DNA of 64,000 nucleotides from Mycetocola spongiae (GTDB lineage: Bacteria; Actinomycetota; Actinomycetes; Actinomycetales; Microbacteriaceae): positions 2,170,001-2,234,000 of the forward strand of contig NZ_CP080203.1 in NCBI RefSeq assembly GCF_020424085.1, in the 5' to 3' direction. This document shows, piece by piece, positions 49,248 through 57,634 of this stretch. Within the stretch, counting starts at the first letter, position 1. The number at the start of each line of letters is the position of its first letter. The position numbers were made by a program, and so were the translations under genes. The notes below the pieces were generated by a model that worked only from the letters and a program-made list of their open reading frames with translations, was not told the origin of the DNA and ran no database searches.

Positions 49248-49511
49248 GTGAAACAGGTATTGCGGGTACGGGAAGGTCTCCTCCCGAGGCTTCGGGAGAT
49301 TCGCGGGCTGTGCAGCGATGAGGCGCTGGCCGAGCTCATCGGGGTCAGCCGCACCACGCTCTACCGGGCGGAGTGCGGGAGTGCCCCGTCCCCCGCCCTG
49401 ACCCTGGGAATCTGTCTGGCCTTCGGCCTGAGCCCCGGGGAGGTCCTGGAGGTGGTGCCCGCGCACGGACACCCGCGGCCCCCGCGAAAGCCTGAGCCCT
49501 CCCTCGGCTAA
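49248..49511 (+). CDS. Small XRE/Cro-like DNA-binding protein
   Basis: 87 residues, KQVLRVREGLLPRLREIRGLCSDEALAELIGVSRTTLYRAECGSAPSPALTLGICLAFGL, i.e. a single HTH domain plus a short basic, Pro-rich tail. Acts as the opposing regulator (Cro-like or an activator) in the divergent switch; inference. GTG 49248 with GGGGG upstream. Confidence 0.75.
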   Translation: MKQVLRVREGLLPRLREIRGLCSDEALAELIGVSRTTLYRAECGSAPSPALTLGICLAFGLSPGEVLEVVPAHGHPRPPRKPEPSLG

Positions 49512-49520
49512 CCCCATCGA

Positions 49521-49566
49521 GGCGGTATAGCCGCCACCCGACCAGTCATCAACGCCCCCGGGGCGT
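49521..49566. terminator. Two hairpins/palindromes after the small XRE gene
   Basis: GGCGG-TATAG-CCGCC (49521-49535) and the palindrome ACGCCCCCGGGGCGT (49552-49566). Either may end the XRE transcript or serve as an operator for the next gene, whose ATG is 41 bp downstream. Confidence 0.45.
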
Positions 49567-49607
49567 CGTTTAGCGTGCCCAAAAACGGGCCAGAAAGAGG
49601 TGTGATC

Positions 49608-50012
49608 ATGGCGATCAACGGGAGCCGGCCCCCGGGGCGCGGCGAGGAAATGATTTTTTGTGGGCGTTGTGGAATCCAGGTCCTGCAGCCCGGCCTGTGT
49701 ATCGACTGCTGCGATGTGCTTGAGGTGGAGCGCCCGGTGACCACCGAGGAGTTTGCCCGCCCGGATGGCCGCGGCTATTACGTCACCTCGAGCCGCGCGC
49801 CCGGGGCCCGACTGACACCCGAGGAAATTGCACGGGTGGGGGAGCTGACCCGACGCGGCCTCTCCGCCACCCAGATCGCACACGAGGTGGGCATTACCAG
49901 CCGCACCGTGCACCGCGCACGGCATCGGCTGGCCCTGGGTGGCGGCGGTACCCCGCGCGGCGGCGGCCACCCGCGCTCGCGGCACGATTCGCGCGGCCCG
50001 GGGCGGTCCTGA
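49608..50012 (+). CDS. Zinc-ribbon plus HTH protein of phage type
   Basis: 134 residues. The N-terminal part has a zinc-ribbon with four cysteines (FCGRCG..., then LCIDCC; about residues 18-38). The C-terminal part is an HTH (LTPEEIARVGELTRRGLSATQIAHEVGITSRTVHRARHRL, about 68-107). Ends in a Gly/Arg/His-rich tail. Small proteins of this sort occur in actinophage early regions; the role is probably regulatory. ATG 49608 with AGAAAGAGG upstream. Confidence 0.7.
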   Translation: MAINGSRPPGRGEEMIFCGRCGIQVLQPGLCIDCCDVLEVERPVTTEEFARPDGRGYYVTSSRAPGARLTPEEIARVGELTRRGLSATQIAHEVGITSRTVHRARHRLALGGGGTPRGGGHPRSRHDSRGPGRS

Positions 50013-50078
50013 TCCCGGCGGAGCGGGAAAAACTCGCCCCGGAAAAGCGGTCAGGGGGCGCCCATAAATTCATAACCA

Positions 50079-50108
50079 CACCGAGAGAAACCCCGGTTTC
50101 ACCCGGTG
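50079..50108 (+). promoter_or_regulatory. Hairpin in the leader of the M23 hydrolase gene
   Basis: CACCG (50079-50083) and GAAACC (50087-50092) pair with GGTTTC (50095-50100) and CGGTG (50104-50108), with a 3-nt internal loop each side. The start codon is 39 bp downstream of the hairpin and has AGAAAGGAG as ribosome binding site. Confidence 0.45.
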
Positions 50109-50146
50109 CACATCATCCGAAAAACAACTAAGAGAAAGGAGTCTTC

Positions 50147-50839
50147 ATGGCACAGTTTCCGTTTCCGCTTTCTACCAAGTCGCAGAAGTTTGGATACCGG
50201 CCGGAGTTCCCCCGGGACCCATATCACAAGGGAATGGACTTTTCCTTCGGCGGGATCGTCGGGGCCTCGGCCGCCTGCGCGGCCGCCGGCACCGTGACCG
50301 GTGTTGGGCAGTCATCTTCCTATAACTGGTGGAAGGAGGTTGAGCATGCCAATGGCTGGTATACCCGCTATCACATGCTCGGATCCGCCGCGGGCCCCCG
50401 GAAGGGCGAACGCGTGGAGCAGGGCGCCATGATCGGCGTCGTAGGCCCCAAATACGGAGTATCCTCCGGCCCGCACCTGCACTTTGAGGTGCGTAATCAC
50501 TCATTCACGGACCCGATTTATGGCACCGCCGTGGACCCCGAAAAGAACATCAACAACCTGGGAGGCGGAACCACCCCTCCCATCGATCCCGAATTGGAGC
50601 ACATTTTGGCACTGAAAGACACCATCACCATTTATCACGCAGCCGGACGCGGATTCCTCGTCACCGGCCCCGGATTCGTCCGCGAAATCGCGGGTACCGA
50701 GCGGCTGCAGATTCTCCTCGGCACGGTGGGTGCAAGCCCGCAGTCCGTGAGCGACCGCGAATGGGACGTGATCGCGGACTTCTTCCGCTATAGCGATCAG
50801 GTCACAAACATCGTCAACAGCATCAACAACAAGAAGTAA
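50147..50839 (+). CDS. M23-family peptidoglycan endopeptidase, phage endolysin type
   Basis: 230 residues without signal peptide, so release would depend on a holin or on lysis. Zinc ligands: His27 and Asp31 (YHKGMDFSFG), and HLH at 110-112 in SSGPHLHFEV; the catalytic His region YTRYHML is at 72-78. A roughly 100-residue C-terminal domain (from about 130) with VTGPGFVREI and SDREWDVIADFFRYS could bind the cell wall. Cleaves peptide cross-bridges. Followed by a hairpin and a second hydrolase. Confidence 0.85.
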   Translation: MAQFPFPLSTKSQKFGYRPEFPRDPYHKGMDFSFGGIVGASAACAAAGTVTGVGQSSSYNWWKEVEHANGWYTRYHMLGSAAGPRKGERVEQGAMIGVVGPKYGVSSGPHLHFEVRNHSFTDPIYGTAVDPEKNINNLGGGTTPPIDPELEHILALKDTITIYHAAGRGFLVTGPGFVREIAGTERLQILLGTVGASPQSVSDREWDVIADFFRYSDQVTNIVNSINNKK

Positions 50840-50847
50840 GCGATGAC

Positions 50848-50885
50848 GATATGGGCCGGACGTCGCGCGGCGGTCGGCCCATATC
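50848..50885 (+). terminator. Hairpin between the two hydrolase genes
   Basis: GATATGGGCCG (50848-50858) pairs perfectly with CGGCCCATATC (50875-50885). There is no T-tract; it may attenuate or process the transcript. Confidence 0.55.
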
Positions 50886-50980
50886 CGTCCCTGCCGCCGG
50901 CGCGGCAGGGGTATGAACGGTGGGCACCGCTCATCGGAATTCTCCGAAAACTCTCACGACCACTCAGGACACACAGCATC

Positions 50981-51838
50981 ATGAATCTCGACGGAGCCGC
51001 CGCGGCCGCGCGGCTACTCGGCTATGGCACCTGGCAAACCGGAATGTGCCTCAACGCCGTCTGGAACGCCTTTGGCCGCCCGGCGGGGGACGGTAAATCC
51101 CCGTATTCGCTGGCCCGACACGGCTGGGAGAATACCCCGGTCAACCGCCGCCATACCGACCGCAACCCGCCGCTGGGTGCCGTGGTCTACTTCCTGAACC
51201 GGGCACACCCGGTCGCCGCGGGCCATATTGCCATTGCCCTCGGCGACCGGGACGCGCTGGCCTCGACCGATCAACCGCGAGCCGGACACACCGGACGCAC
51301 AACCATCGCCGCGATCGAGCGGGCGTGGGGCGGGCGCCGCTACCTCGGCTGGTCCGATTATTTCCTCGGCCACAACATCATCACGGGCGCGCCCGCCGCC
51401 CAGATCCCGCCACCCAGACAATCCCTTCCGGAGAAAGAACCCACCATGCACCTCTTTTGGACAACCGACGGCACCGGCTGGCTTGGTACCGATCAGGGCA
51501 GCGTCCCCCTCCCCAATCCCGAGGTTTATAACCTGTTCTATCGACGCATTAATGCCGAACGCTTGCGCACGCCGTTTAGCGCCGAAATGACGGCGTTTGT
51601 CCCGGGTGCCGTGGCGGGGAAACCCGCTGAATTCCACCGGGCCGAGCGAGAGATCATGGAGGCCCATACCCGGCTCCTGCAGGCGCCCCGGAGCGAGTCG
51701 ATCGACCCGCTGAAGCTGGCGTCCGCGCTCGCCGCGGCCCTCGGGGGAGTACCCGAGGCCGACGTATCGCCCGAGGCGCTCGCCGCGGCCTATACCCGGG
51801 CGTTTAACCGCATCGCCGCCGCGCTGGAGCCGCGATGA
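50981..51838 (+). CDS. CHAP/NlpC-P60-like amidase/endopeptidase, endolysin type
   Basis: 285 residues. Catalytic Cys23 (GMCLNAVWNAFG) and His82 (AAGHIAIALGD) with the approximately 60-residue gap of CHAP domains, and PLGAVVYFLN before the His. Thus an amidase or endopeptidase on peptidoglycan. From about residue 155 a different domain opens (MHLFWTTDGTGWLGT, GSVPLPNPEVYNLFYRRINA), then a helical end. No signal peptide. ATG 50981 is chosen; a longer frame to 50843 would run through the hairpin and adds a low-complexity, basic N-terminus. ATGA overlap with the next gene. Confidence 0.72.
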   Translation: MNLDGAAAAARLLGYGTWQTGMCLNAVWNAFGRPAGDGKSPYSLARHGWENTPVNRRHTDRNPPLGAVVYFLNRAHPVAAGHIAIALGDRDALASTDQPRAGHTGRTTIAAIERAWGGRRYLGWSDYFLGHNIITGAPAAQIPPPRQSLPEKEPTMHLFWTTDGTGWLGTDQGSVPLPNPEVYNLFYRRINAERLRTPFSAEMTAFVPGAVAGKPAEFHRAEREIMEAHTRLLQAPRSESIDPLKLASALAAALGGVPEADVSPEALAAAYTRAFNRIAAALEPR

Positions 51839-52173
51839 GTGGGGAGGGGGTGCTGATCGAATTAATCGGCACGCTGGGCATGCTCACCTCGGTTGCGCTT
51901 ACGGCGCTGGTGAACCGGCGGGTGGGGCGCGTGGAACGGGATACCCGCTCCTCGCGGGCCCAGCTCGAAAACGATCACCAAATGGATCCGCTGGCCACGG
52001 CGAACCTGCGCGAGGACATGGATAATAAGCATCGCGAAACGCTCACCGAGCTGCGCACCACGCGCGGGGACCTACACGACCTGCGCGAGGATATCCGGCT
52101 CCTGCGGGCGGCCGGAAGATCCACCGATCTGCGCCTCGATAACCACCTGAAGGGAAAGGGCCATGACCGCTGA
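51835..52173 (+). CDS. Phage-type membrane protein with coiled coil (holin/spanin-like)
   Basis: 112 residues: one TM segment at the N-terminus (GVLIELIGTLGMLTSVALTALV, residues 5-26) and a long charged helix (NRRVGRVERDTRSSRAQLE, then ELRTTRGDLHDLREDIRLL) to the end. The arrangement resembles DUF2746-like membrane proteins in actinophage lysis cassettes. It overlaps the preceding hydrolase gene by 4 nt and the next gene by 11 nt, so is tightly co-translated with both. Confidence 0.7.
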   Translation: MSGEGVLIELIGTLGMLTSVALTALVNRRVGRVERDTRSSRAQLENDHQMDPLATANLREDMDNKHRETLTELRTTRGDLHDLREDIRLLRAAGRSTDLRLDNHLKGKGHDR

Positions 52174-52438
52174 ATCACACCCCACGATCTGGTGGAAAAA
52201 CCAGCGCGTCTGGCGCACGCTTTTTTCCGGAATATGCGCGCTCCTGAGCGTGCTTCCCGAGGCGCTCGCGATCATCGGCGAGCAGTGGCCCTCGGAGGCC
52301 TGGGCGGGGATTGCCGTGCAATTGCTTGCGGTGCAGGCGGTACTCACCCGGATCATGGCGATCGAACGGGTTAACGCCTGGCTGCAGCGGATCGGGCTGG
52401 GGGCGGCCCCACGATCCGCGCTAATCACGGCCCGGTAA
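52163..52438 (+). CDS. Holin-like small membrane protein
   Basis: 91 residues: a Trp-rich start ([15 protein letters not shown]), two hydrophobic helices (about 19-38 and 47-66) and a charged C-terminus. Size, topology and position after endolysin genes fit an actinophage holin. Last gene of the island before dcd. Confidence 0.68.
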   Translation: MTAESHPTIWWKNQRVWRTLFSGICALLSVLPEALAIIGEQWPSEAWAGIAVQLLAVQAVLTRIMAIERVNAWLQRIGLGAAPRSALITAR

Positions 52439-52471
52439 TACCGGTGCGGCGGCACGGGCCCGGTTTTTAGC

Positions 52472-52477
52472 TAAACT
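52472..52477 (+). promoter_or_regulatory. Leaderless -10 element of dcd
   Basis: TAAACT ends 7 nt before GTG 52485; no ribosome binding site. dcd is therefore transcribed separately from the lysis genes. Confidence 0.55.
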
Positions 52478-52484
52478 GGGCACC

Positions 52485-53090
52485 GTGCTGCTCTCAGATC
52501 GCGATATTAAAGCCCAGGTCCACGCCAACCGCATCGGCCTGGCCCCCTATGACGAGGACATGGTCCAGCCCTCGAGCGTGGACGTGCGTCTTGACCGCTA
52601 CTTCCGGCTGTTTGATAACCACCGTTACCCGTATATCGATCCCTCCCAGGATCAGTCGGAGCTGACGCGGATGGTGGAGATCGACCCGAGCGAACCGTTT
52701 ATCCTGCACCCGGGCGAGTTTGTGCTTGGCGCCACCTATGAGCAGGTCACCCTGCCCGATGACGTGGCAGCCCGGCTCGAGGGCAAGAGCTCGCTGGGCC
52801 GGCTGGGCCTGCTCACGCACTCCACCGCGGGCTTCATCGACCCCGGGTTCTCCGGGCACGTCACGCTGGAGCTCTCCAATGTGGCCACCCTGCCGATCAC
52901 CCTATGGCCCGGCATGAAGATCGGCCAGCTGTGCTTCTTCCAGCTCTCCAGCCCCACCGAAAACCCCTATGGTTCGGCCAAATACGGGTCGCGCTATCAG
53001 GGCCAGCGTGGCCCCACGGCCTCGCGCTCGTTCCAGAACTTCCATAAAACCGATGTCTCGGGCGTGGACGCCGGAAGCCTCGGCGGTTAG
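52485..53090 (+). CDS. dcd: dCTP deaminase
   Basis: 201 residues: [21 protein letters not shown] opens it; [15 protein letters not shown] (about 29-43); [33 protein letters not shown] (about 104-136) contains the catalytic Glu and nucleotide-binding residues; [31 protein letters not shown] near the end. Produces dUTP (or dUMP in bifunctional forms) from dCTP for thymidylate synthesis. Normal chromosomal gene by length and motifs. Confidence 0.95.
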   Translation: MLLSDRDIKAQVHANRIGLAPYDEDMVQPSSVDVRLDRYFRLFDNHRYPYIDPSQDQSELTRMVEIDPSEPFILHPGEFVLGATYEQVTLPDDVAARLEGKSSLGRLGLLTHSTAGFIDPGFSGHVTLELSNVATLPITLWPGMKIGQLCFFQLSSPTENPYGSAKYGSRYQGQRGPTASRSFQNFHKTDVSGVDAGSLGG

Positions 53091-53092
53091 GC

Positions 53093-53461
53093 ATGAGCTC
53101 CTATAACCCCTATAACCACGCCGAGGCCCTCGGTGTGAAGGTGGCCCATCGCTCGCTCGGCCGGGAAACCGGCCTCTGGGTGCCGCGCCTGAACACCATC
53201 TTTTTGCGCCCCGGAATGTCTGCGCGGCAGGAGCGCAGCGTGCTCGCCCACGAGATCGCCCATCGCGAACTGGGCCATACGCTGTGCACCCGAAAGACCG
53301 AGGCCGAGGCCGATCGTCGTGCCGCCGGAATGCTGCTGAGCCCCGCCAAGGTGCTTGGTGCGCTTGATCGCGGGGCCAGCCAGGCCGATGTGGCCGCCGA
53401 GTTTGGCGTGACCGATCGCCTGCTGCGGGCGTTCCTCAGCGACCCCGCGCGCGGCCGCTAG
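53093..53461 (+). CDS. ImmA/IrrE-type zinc metallopeptidase, copy 2
   Basis: 122 residues, paralogue of the protein encoded at 48294-48659 over the whole length (both: HAxxLGVxVxHRxLG, GLWVPR, IFLRPGM, ERSVLAHEIAH or ERSVLAHEVAH, ELGH). HEIAHRELGH holds the zinc site. ATG is 2 nt after the dcd stop, so they are co-transcribed. Unlike copy 1 it has no adjacent XRE repressor. Confidence 0.82.
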   Translation: MSSYNPYNHAEALGVKVAHRSLGRETGLWVPRLNTIFLRPGMSARQERSVLAHEIAHRELGHTLCTRKTEAEADRRAAGMLLSPAKVLGALDRGASQADVAAEFGVTDRLLRAFLSDPARGR

Positions 53462-53473
53462 CCGGGAGCGGCG

Positions 53474-53992
53474 CTATTCGCGCAGCTGCGCGAGCTGATC
53501 GCCGAGCCACGGGCTAAACGCCCAGGGCGCGGCATGCACGGCGCGATCCAGATCGGCCATCTCCACCCAAAAATACTCGGAGACCTCGGCCGGATTGGGT
53601 AGGAGCGGGGCCACGATCCGCGCTGAAAACACCGGGCAGATCTCGTTCTCGACGATACCGCTGGCATCCACCGCGCGATAGCGGAACTCGGGCAGCAGCG
53701 GCCGAATATCGGTAACCTGCGTGCCCAGTTCCTGGAGTGCGCGGCGGGCGATGGCCTGCTCGAAGCCCTCGCCGGGGGCGGGATGCCCGCAAAACGCATT
53801 GGTCCAGACCCCGGGCCATGCGATCTTGCCCAGCGCCCGCCGGGTCACCAGCACGCGCCCCTCCTCATCGCGCAGGTGGCACGAGAACGCGAGGTGCAGC
53901 GGCGTATCAAGCCCGTGCACCTCGGCCTTATCGGCCACCCCCATGGGGGAGCCGTCCTCGGCCAGCAGCTGCACAAATTCGCGGGTATCCAT
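53474..53992 (-). CDS. idi: Isopentenyl-diphosphate delta-isomerase, type I
   Basis: 172-residue Nudix-fold enzyme interconverting IPP and DMAPP. Metal ligands His26 and His33 (EVHGLDTPLHLAFSCHL) and catalytic Cys68 (TNAFCGHPAPGE) agree with the E. coli enzyme's His25, His32, Cys67; ARRALQELG is the Nudix helix; catalytic Glu in VENEICPVF. It is divergent from crtE, 102 bp apart, and supplies its substrates. Confidence 0.93.
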   Translation of the reverse strand: MDTREFVQLLAEDGSPMGVADKAEVHGLDTPLHLAFSCHLRDEEGRVLVTRRALGKIAWPGVWTNAFCGHPAPGEGFEQAIARRALQELGTQVTDIRPLLPEFRYRAVDASGIVENEICPVFSARIVAPLLPNPAEVSEYFWVEMADLDRAVHAAPWAFSPWLGDQLAQLRE

Positions 53993-54082
53993 GACTCCAT
54001 TGTTATCGACTCCGCGGTATTCCCCTAACGCGACCCGATCCGCGCGGCCCGGAATGGTGCCGCACGCCGGGGAAAAATGCCG

Positions 54083-54088
54083 TAACCT
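54083..54088 (+). promoter_or_regulatory. Leaderless -10 element of the crt operon
   Basis: TAACCT ends 6 nt before the crtE ATG at 54095; the gap CATAAA contains no ribosome binding site. Confidence 0.45.
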
Positions 54089-54094
54089 CATAAA

Positions 54095-55171
54095 ATGGAC
54101 TCCGACCAACCCGGTATGCCGGTATTTCACCGGCGACAGACCGTGGAAGACACACTGAACGGGTTCTTTCGGGCCCGGATCTCCGCCTCCACCCGCTATG
54201 GCGAGGGCTATCGTGCCCTCTGGGAAAATATTGCGCTGGGCACCCGTGGGGGCAAGCGCTTCCGCCCGTATCTGGTGATGACCGCCTTTGAATCCCTCGG
54301 CGGCAGTGATGTGGCCGCCGCCGCAAACCTGGCGGCAGCCTATGAGCTCCTGCACGCCGCGCTGGTGGAACACGATGACGTGATCGATCGCGATTTTATT
54401 CGCCGCGGCCGCACCAATGTCTCGGGCCGCTATCGCGATATCGCCCATACCGCGGGCCTGCAGCTGCCCACCGCCGAACACCGCGGGCTCTCCGCCGGGG
54501 TCATCGCGGGGGATCTCACCCTCGCCGGCGCCCACCGCCTGCTTGAGGGCGCCGTGGCCGGGATAGAGCCCGAACGCGCGGCGGAACTGCGCGAGGTTTT
54601 TGACGATGCGATCGAGGCCTCCGCCGCGGGGGAACTCGCCGATGTGGACTTCTCGGTATCCGGGGTCATGCCCACCGTGGAGGAGATCCTCGCGATGTCA
54701 CGCATGAAAACCGCGGTGTACTCCTTTGAGGCCCCGCTGCGCTCGGGCGCGCTGCTGGCCGGCGCCGAACCCGAACGGGCCCGGGCACTCGCCGACGTGG
54801 GCCGCCACCTCGGGATCGCCTATCAGCTGATCGACGACCTCCTGGGGGTCTTTGGCGACCGGGCCCTCACCGGGAAGAGCGTGGACGGCGACCTGCGCGA
54901 GGGCAAGCGCACGGTACTGATAGCGCATGCCGCGGGCAGCGAACTCTGGCCCGAGATCCTGGAAACCCTCGGCAGCAGCGAGGCCACACCCGCCCAGATC
55001 GACCACCTGCGCGGGCTGGTGGAGGCCACCGGCGCGCGGGAGTTTGCGCTGAACCTCGCGCGTGATGCCGCGAACCGCGGGTGGGAGGCGCTCCATGATC
55101 CGCTGATTCCCGAGCGCACACGCACCGAGCTGACCCCGCTGATCCGCGGTGTCCTGGAGCGCACCCGATGA
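54095..55171 (+). CDS. crtE: Geranylgeranyl diphosphate synthase
   Basis: 358 residues. First aspartate-rich motif DDVID in EHDDVIDRDFIRRG (about 93-106) and second DDLLGVFGD (about 248-256); GGKRFRPYLV near residue 52 binds IPP. Condenses three IPP with DMAPP to give C20 GGPP. First gene of the crtE-crtB-crtI-crtYe-crtYf-crtEb operon; ATGA overlap with crtB. Confidence 0.93.
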   Translation: MDSDQPGMPVFHRRQTVEDTLNGFFRARISASTRYGEGYRALWENIALGTRGGKRFRPYLVMTAFESLGGSDVAAAANLAAAYELLHAALVEHDDVIDRDFIRRGRTNVSGRYRDIAHTAGLQLPTAEHRGLSAGVIAGDLTLAGAHRLLEGAVAGIEPERAAELREVFDDAIEASAAGELADVDFSVSGVMPTVEEILAMSRMKTAVYSFEAPLRSGALLAGAEPERARALADVGRHLGIAYQLIDDLLGVFGDRALTGKSVDGDLREGKRTVLIAHAAGSELWPEILETLGSSEATPAQIDHLRGLVEATGAREFALNLARDAANRGWEALHDPLIPERTRTELTPLIRGVLERTR

Positions 55172-56040
55172 CCCTCGACGCCGAACGCGCGCTCTATGAC
55201 CGGGTGGCCGTGGAAACCGCCGCGGTGGTCATCCGCCGCTATTCCACGTCCTTCGGCATGGCCACCGCGCTGCTTGGGAAAAATATTCGCCCGCACGTCA
55301 AAAACCTCTATGCGCTGGTGCGCGTGGCCGATGAGGTGGTGGACGGCGTGGCCGCCTCGGCCGGGCTCGACCAGCCCGCGGTGCTCGCGGCGCTGGATGC
55401 CCTCGAGGCCGAGACCGTGCACGCCCTGGGCACCGGCTATAGCGCCAACCTCGTGGTGCACGCCTTTGCCCTGAGCGCGCGCGAGCACGGCATCGGCACC
55501 GATCTCACCGAGCCATTTTTTGCCTCGATGCGCGCCGACTGCCTGCGCAGCGAGCACTCCGCGGAGAGCTTTGAACGCTATATATTTGGTTCGGCCGAGG
55601 TGGTGGGACTGATGTGCCTGCGCGTTTTCCTCTCCGAGAGCCCCGCGGATACGGCCGAGCGCGAGCGGCTCACCGCCGGTGCGCGCCGCCTCGGTGCCGC
55701 ATTCCAGAAGGTGAACTTCCTGCGCGATATCGCCGCCGATGAGGAGGGGCTCGGGCGAGCCTATTTCCCCGGGGTGGATATCGATCATCTGACCGAGGAC
55801 ACCAAGGCCCACCTCGTTGCCGATATCCGGGAGGACCTGGCGGCCTCCGCCGCGGTGCTTCCCGGCCTGCCGCGCTCCTCGCGGCGCGCGGTGGCACTCG
55901 CCCAGGCGCTCTTTACGGAGCTCACCGATCGGATCGAGGCCACCCCGGCCGCGCGGCTGAGCCATACCCGGGTGCGGGTCCCCGATCCGGTGAAGGCCCG
56001 CCTGGCCGCGGGCGTCCTGCTCGGTAGGCTCCCCCGATGA
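55168..56040 (+). CDS. crtB: Phytoene synthase
   Basis: 290 residues. First Asp-rich region LVRVADEVVDG (about 50-60) and second NFLRDIAADEEGLGRAYFP (about 188-206), as in squalene/phytoene synthases; YSTSFGMAT near residue 25. Couples two GGPP to phytoene. Overlaps crtE; crtI starts 28 bp on. Confidence 0.93.
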   Translation: MTLDAERALYDRVAVETAAVVIRRYSTSFGMATALLGKNIRPHVKNLYALVRVADEVVDGVAASAGLDQPAVLAALDALEAETVHALGTGYSANLVVHAFALSAREHGIGTDLTEPFFASMRADCLRSEHSAESFERYIFGSAEVVGLMCLRVFLSESPADTAERERLTAGARRLGAAFQKVNFLRDIAADEEGLGRAYFPGVDIDHLTEDTKAHLVADIREDLAASAAVLPGLPRSSRRAVALAQALFTELTDRIEATPAARLSHTRVRVPDPVKARLAAGVLLGRLPR

Positions 56041-56068
56041 CCCCCATCCCCACAGAAAAGAGTCGCGC

Positions 56069-57634
56069 ATGAGTGCCCCCCGTCCCCCCGCACAGACAGT
56101 GATCATCGGCGGCGGCATCGGCGGCCTCGCGAGTGCCGCGCTCCTGGCCCGCGCCGGACATAACGTCACTCTCCTGGAGAAAAATTCCGAGCTGGGGGGC
56201 CGCGCGGGCGTCTATGAGGAGGCCGGATTTCGTTTTGATACCGGCCCCAGCTGGTATCTGATGCCCGAGGTTTTTGATCATTTTTTCCGGCTCCTGGGCA
56301 CCTCCTCGGAGCGCGAGCTGGACCTGGTGAAGCTGGATCCCGGCTACCGGGTATTTTTTGAGGGCGGGCTGCCGGCGCTGGATATCGCTGCCACCCGCGC
56401 CGAAAATATTGCGCTCTTTGAATCGGTCGAGGCCGGCGCCGGGGCCCGCCTGGAACGCTATCTGGCCTCGGCCCGCGATACCTATGAGGTGGCGAAAAAA
56501 CGCTTCCTCTACGGCACGTTTGCATCCTATCGGGGGCTGCTGCGGCGCGATGTGCTGGGCCGCTTTCCCACGCTCGCGCGCCTGCTGCTGACCCCGCTGA
56601 ATACCCTCACCGGCAAATATTTCAGCGACCCACGGCTGCGCCAGGTGCTTGGCTATCCCGCCGTTTTCCTCGGCTCCTCGCCATATACCGCACCGAGCAT
56701 GTATCACCTGATGAGCCACCTGGACCTCGAGGACGGCGTTTATTATCCGCGCGGGGGCTTTGGTGAGATCATCTCCGCGATTGAACGCCTCGCGCGCGAG
56801 GCCGGGGTGAACATCCTCACCGAGGCCACCGCCACGGCGATCCTCACCGATTCCGCCGATCACGTCGCGGGCGTGGCCTATACCGATGCCGGGGGCCGGG
56901 ACCACACGCTGCCCGCGGAATACGTGGTGGGCGCGAGCGATCTGCACCACCTGGAAACGCGGCTGCTACCCGAGCGGCTGCGCACCTATCCGCAGGAGTA
57001 TTGGGACCGCGCGGTGGCGGGGCCCAGCGCCGTGCTGGTCTCGCTGGGCGTCTCGGGGGAGCTGCCCGAGCTCGCTCATCACAGCCTGTTTTTCACCACC
57101 GATTGGCGCGATAATTTCTCCCGGATCTTCCGGGAACCCACGTCGGTTCCGGATCCCGCCTCGATCTATGTCTGCCGCCCGAGCGCAAGCGATGACACCG
57201 TGGCCCCCGCGGGGCAGGAGAACCTCTTTATCCTGGTGCCGGTGCCGGCCGATCCGGGAATCGGCGGCCGCGGCTCCGAGCGGGTGCGGGAGATCGCCGA
57301 TGCCGCGATCTCCCAGGTCGCGGACTGGGCGGGAATCCCCGATCTGGCCGGGCGGATCACGGTGCGCCGCGAGACCGGGCCCGCAGATTTTGTGGACGAG
57401 CTGAACTCCTGGAGCGGCACCGCGCTGGGCCCCGCCCACGTGCTACGGCAGAGCGCGATGTTCCGCGCCAAAAACGTCTCGGCCCGGGTGGGCGGCCTGG
57501 TCTATGCCGGCGGCTCCACGATCCCCGGCATCGGATTGCCGATGTGCCTGATCAGCGCGGAGCTTGTGCTTAAGCGCTGGCTCGGCGAGACCGGAACCGA
57601 GCCGCTGCCCGAGCCTCCCGCGCGGGGGGCGTGA
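56069..57634 (+). CDS. crtI: Phytoene desaturase
   Basis: 521 residues. N-terminal FAD dinucleotide fold VIIGGGIGGLASAALLARAGH (about 11-31) followed by LLEKNSELGGRAG; ends with a CrtI signature GLVYAGGSTIPGIGLPMCLIS (about 479-499) contacting FAD. Converts phytoene to lycopene in four steps. GAAAAGAG precedes ATG 56069; the stop overlaps the start of crtYe. Confidence 0.93.
   Translation: MSAPRPPAQTVIIGGGIGGLASAALLARAGHNVTLLEKNSELGGRAGVYEEAGFRFDTGPSWYLMPEVFDHFFRLLGTSSERELDLVKLDPGYRVFFEGGLPALDIAATRAENIALFESVEAGAGARLERYLASARDTYEVAKKRFLYGTFASYRGLLRRDVLGRFPTLARLLLTPLNTLTGKYFSDPRLRQVLGYPAVFLGSSPYTAPSMYHLMSHLDLEDGVYYPRGGFGEIISAIERLAREAGVNILTEATATAILTDSADHVAGVAYTDAGGRDHTLPAEYVVGASDLHHLETRLLPERLRTYPQEYWDRAVAGPSAVLVSLGVSGELPELAHHSLFFTTDWRDNFSRIFREPTSVPDPASIYVCRPSASDDTVAPAGQENLFILVPVPADPGIGGRGSERVREIADAAISQVADWAGIPDLAGRITVRRETGPADFVDELNSWSGTALGPAHVLRQSAMFRAKNVSARVGGLVYAGGSTIPGIGLPMCLISAELVLKRWLGETGTEPLPEPPARGA

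Noticed and set aside
50843-50980. Upstream start for the CHAP-like hydrolase at 50843
   Set aside because: The added 46 residues would be encoded by a perfect 11-bp inverted repeat and are low in complexity; the first recognisable domain residues follow ATG 50981.
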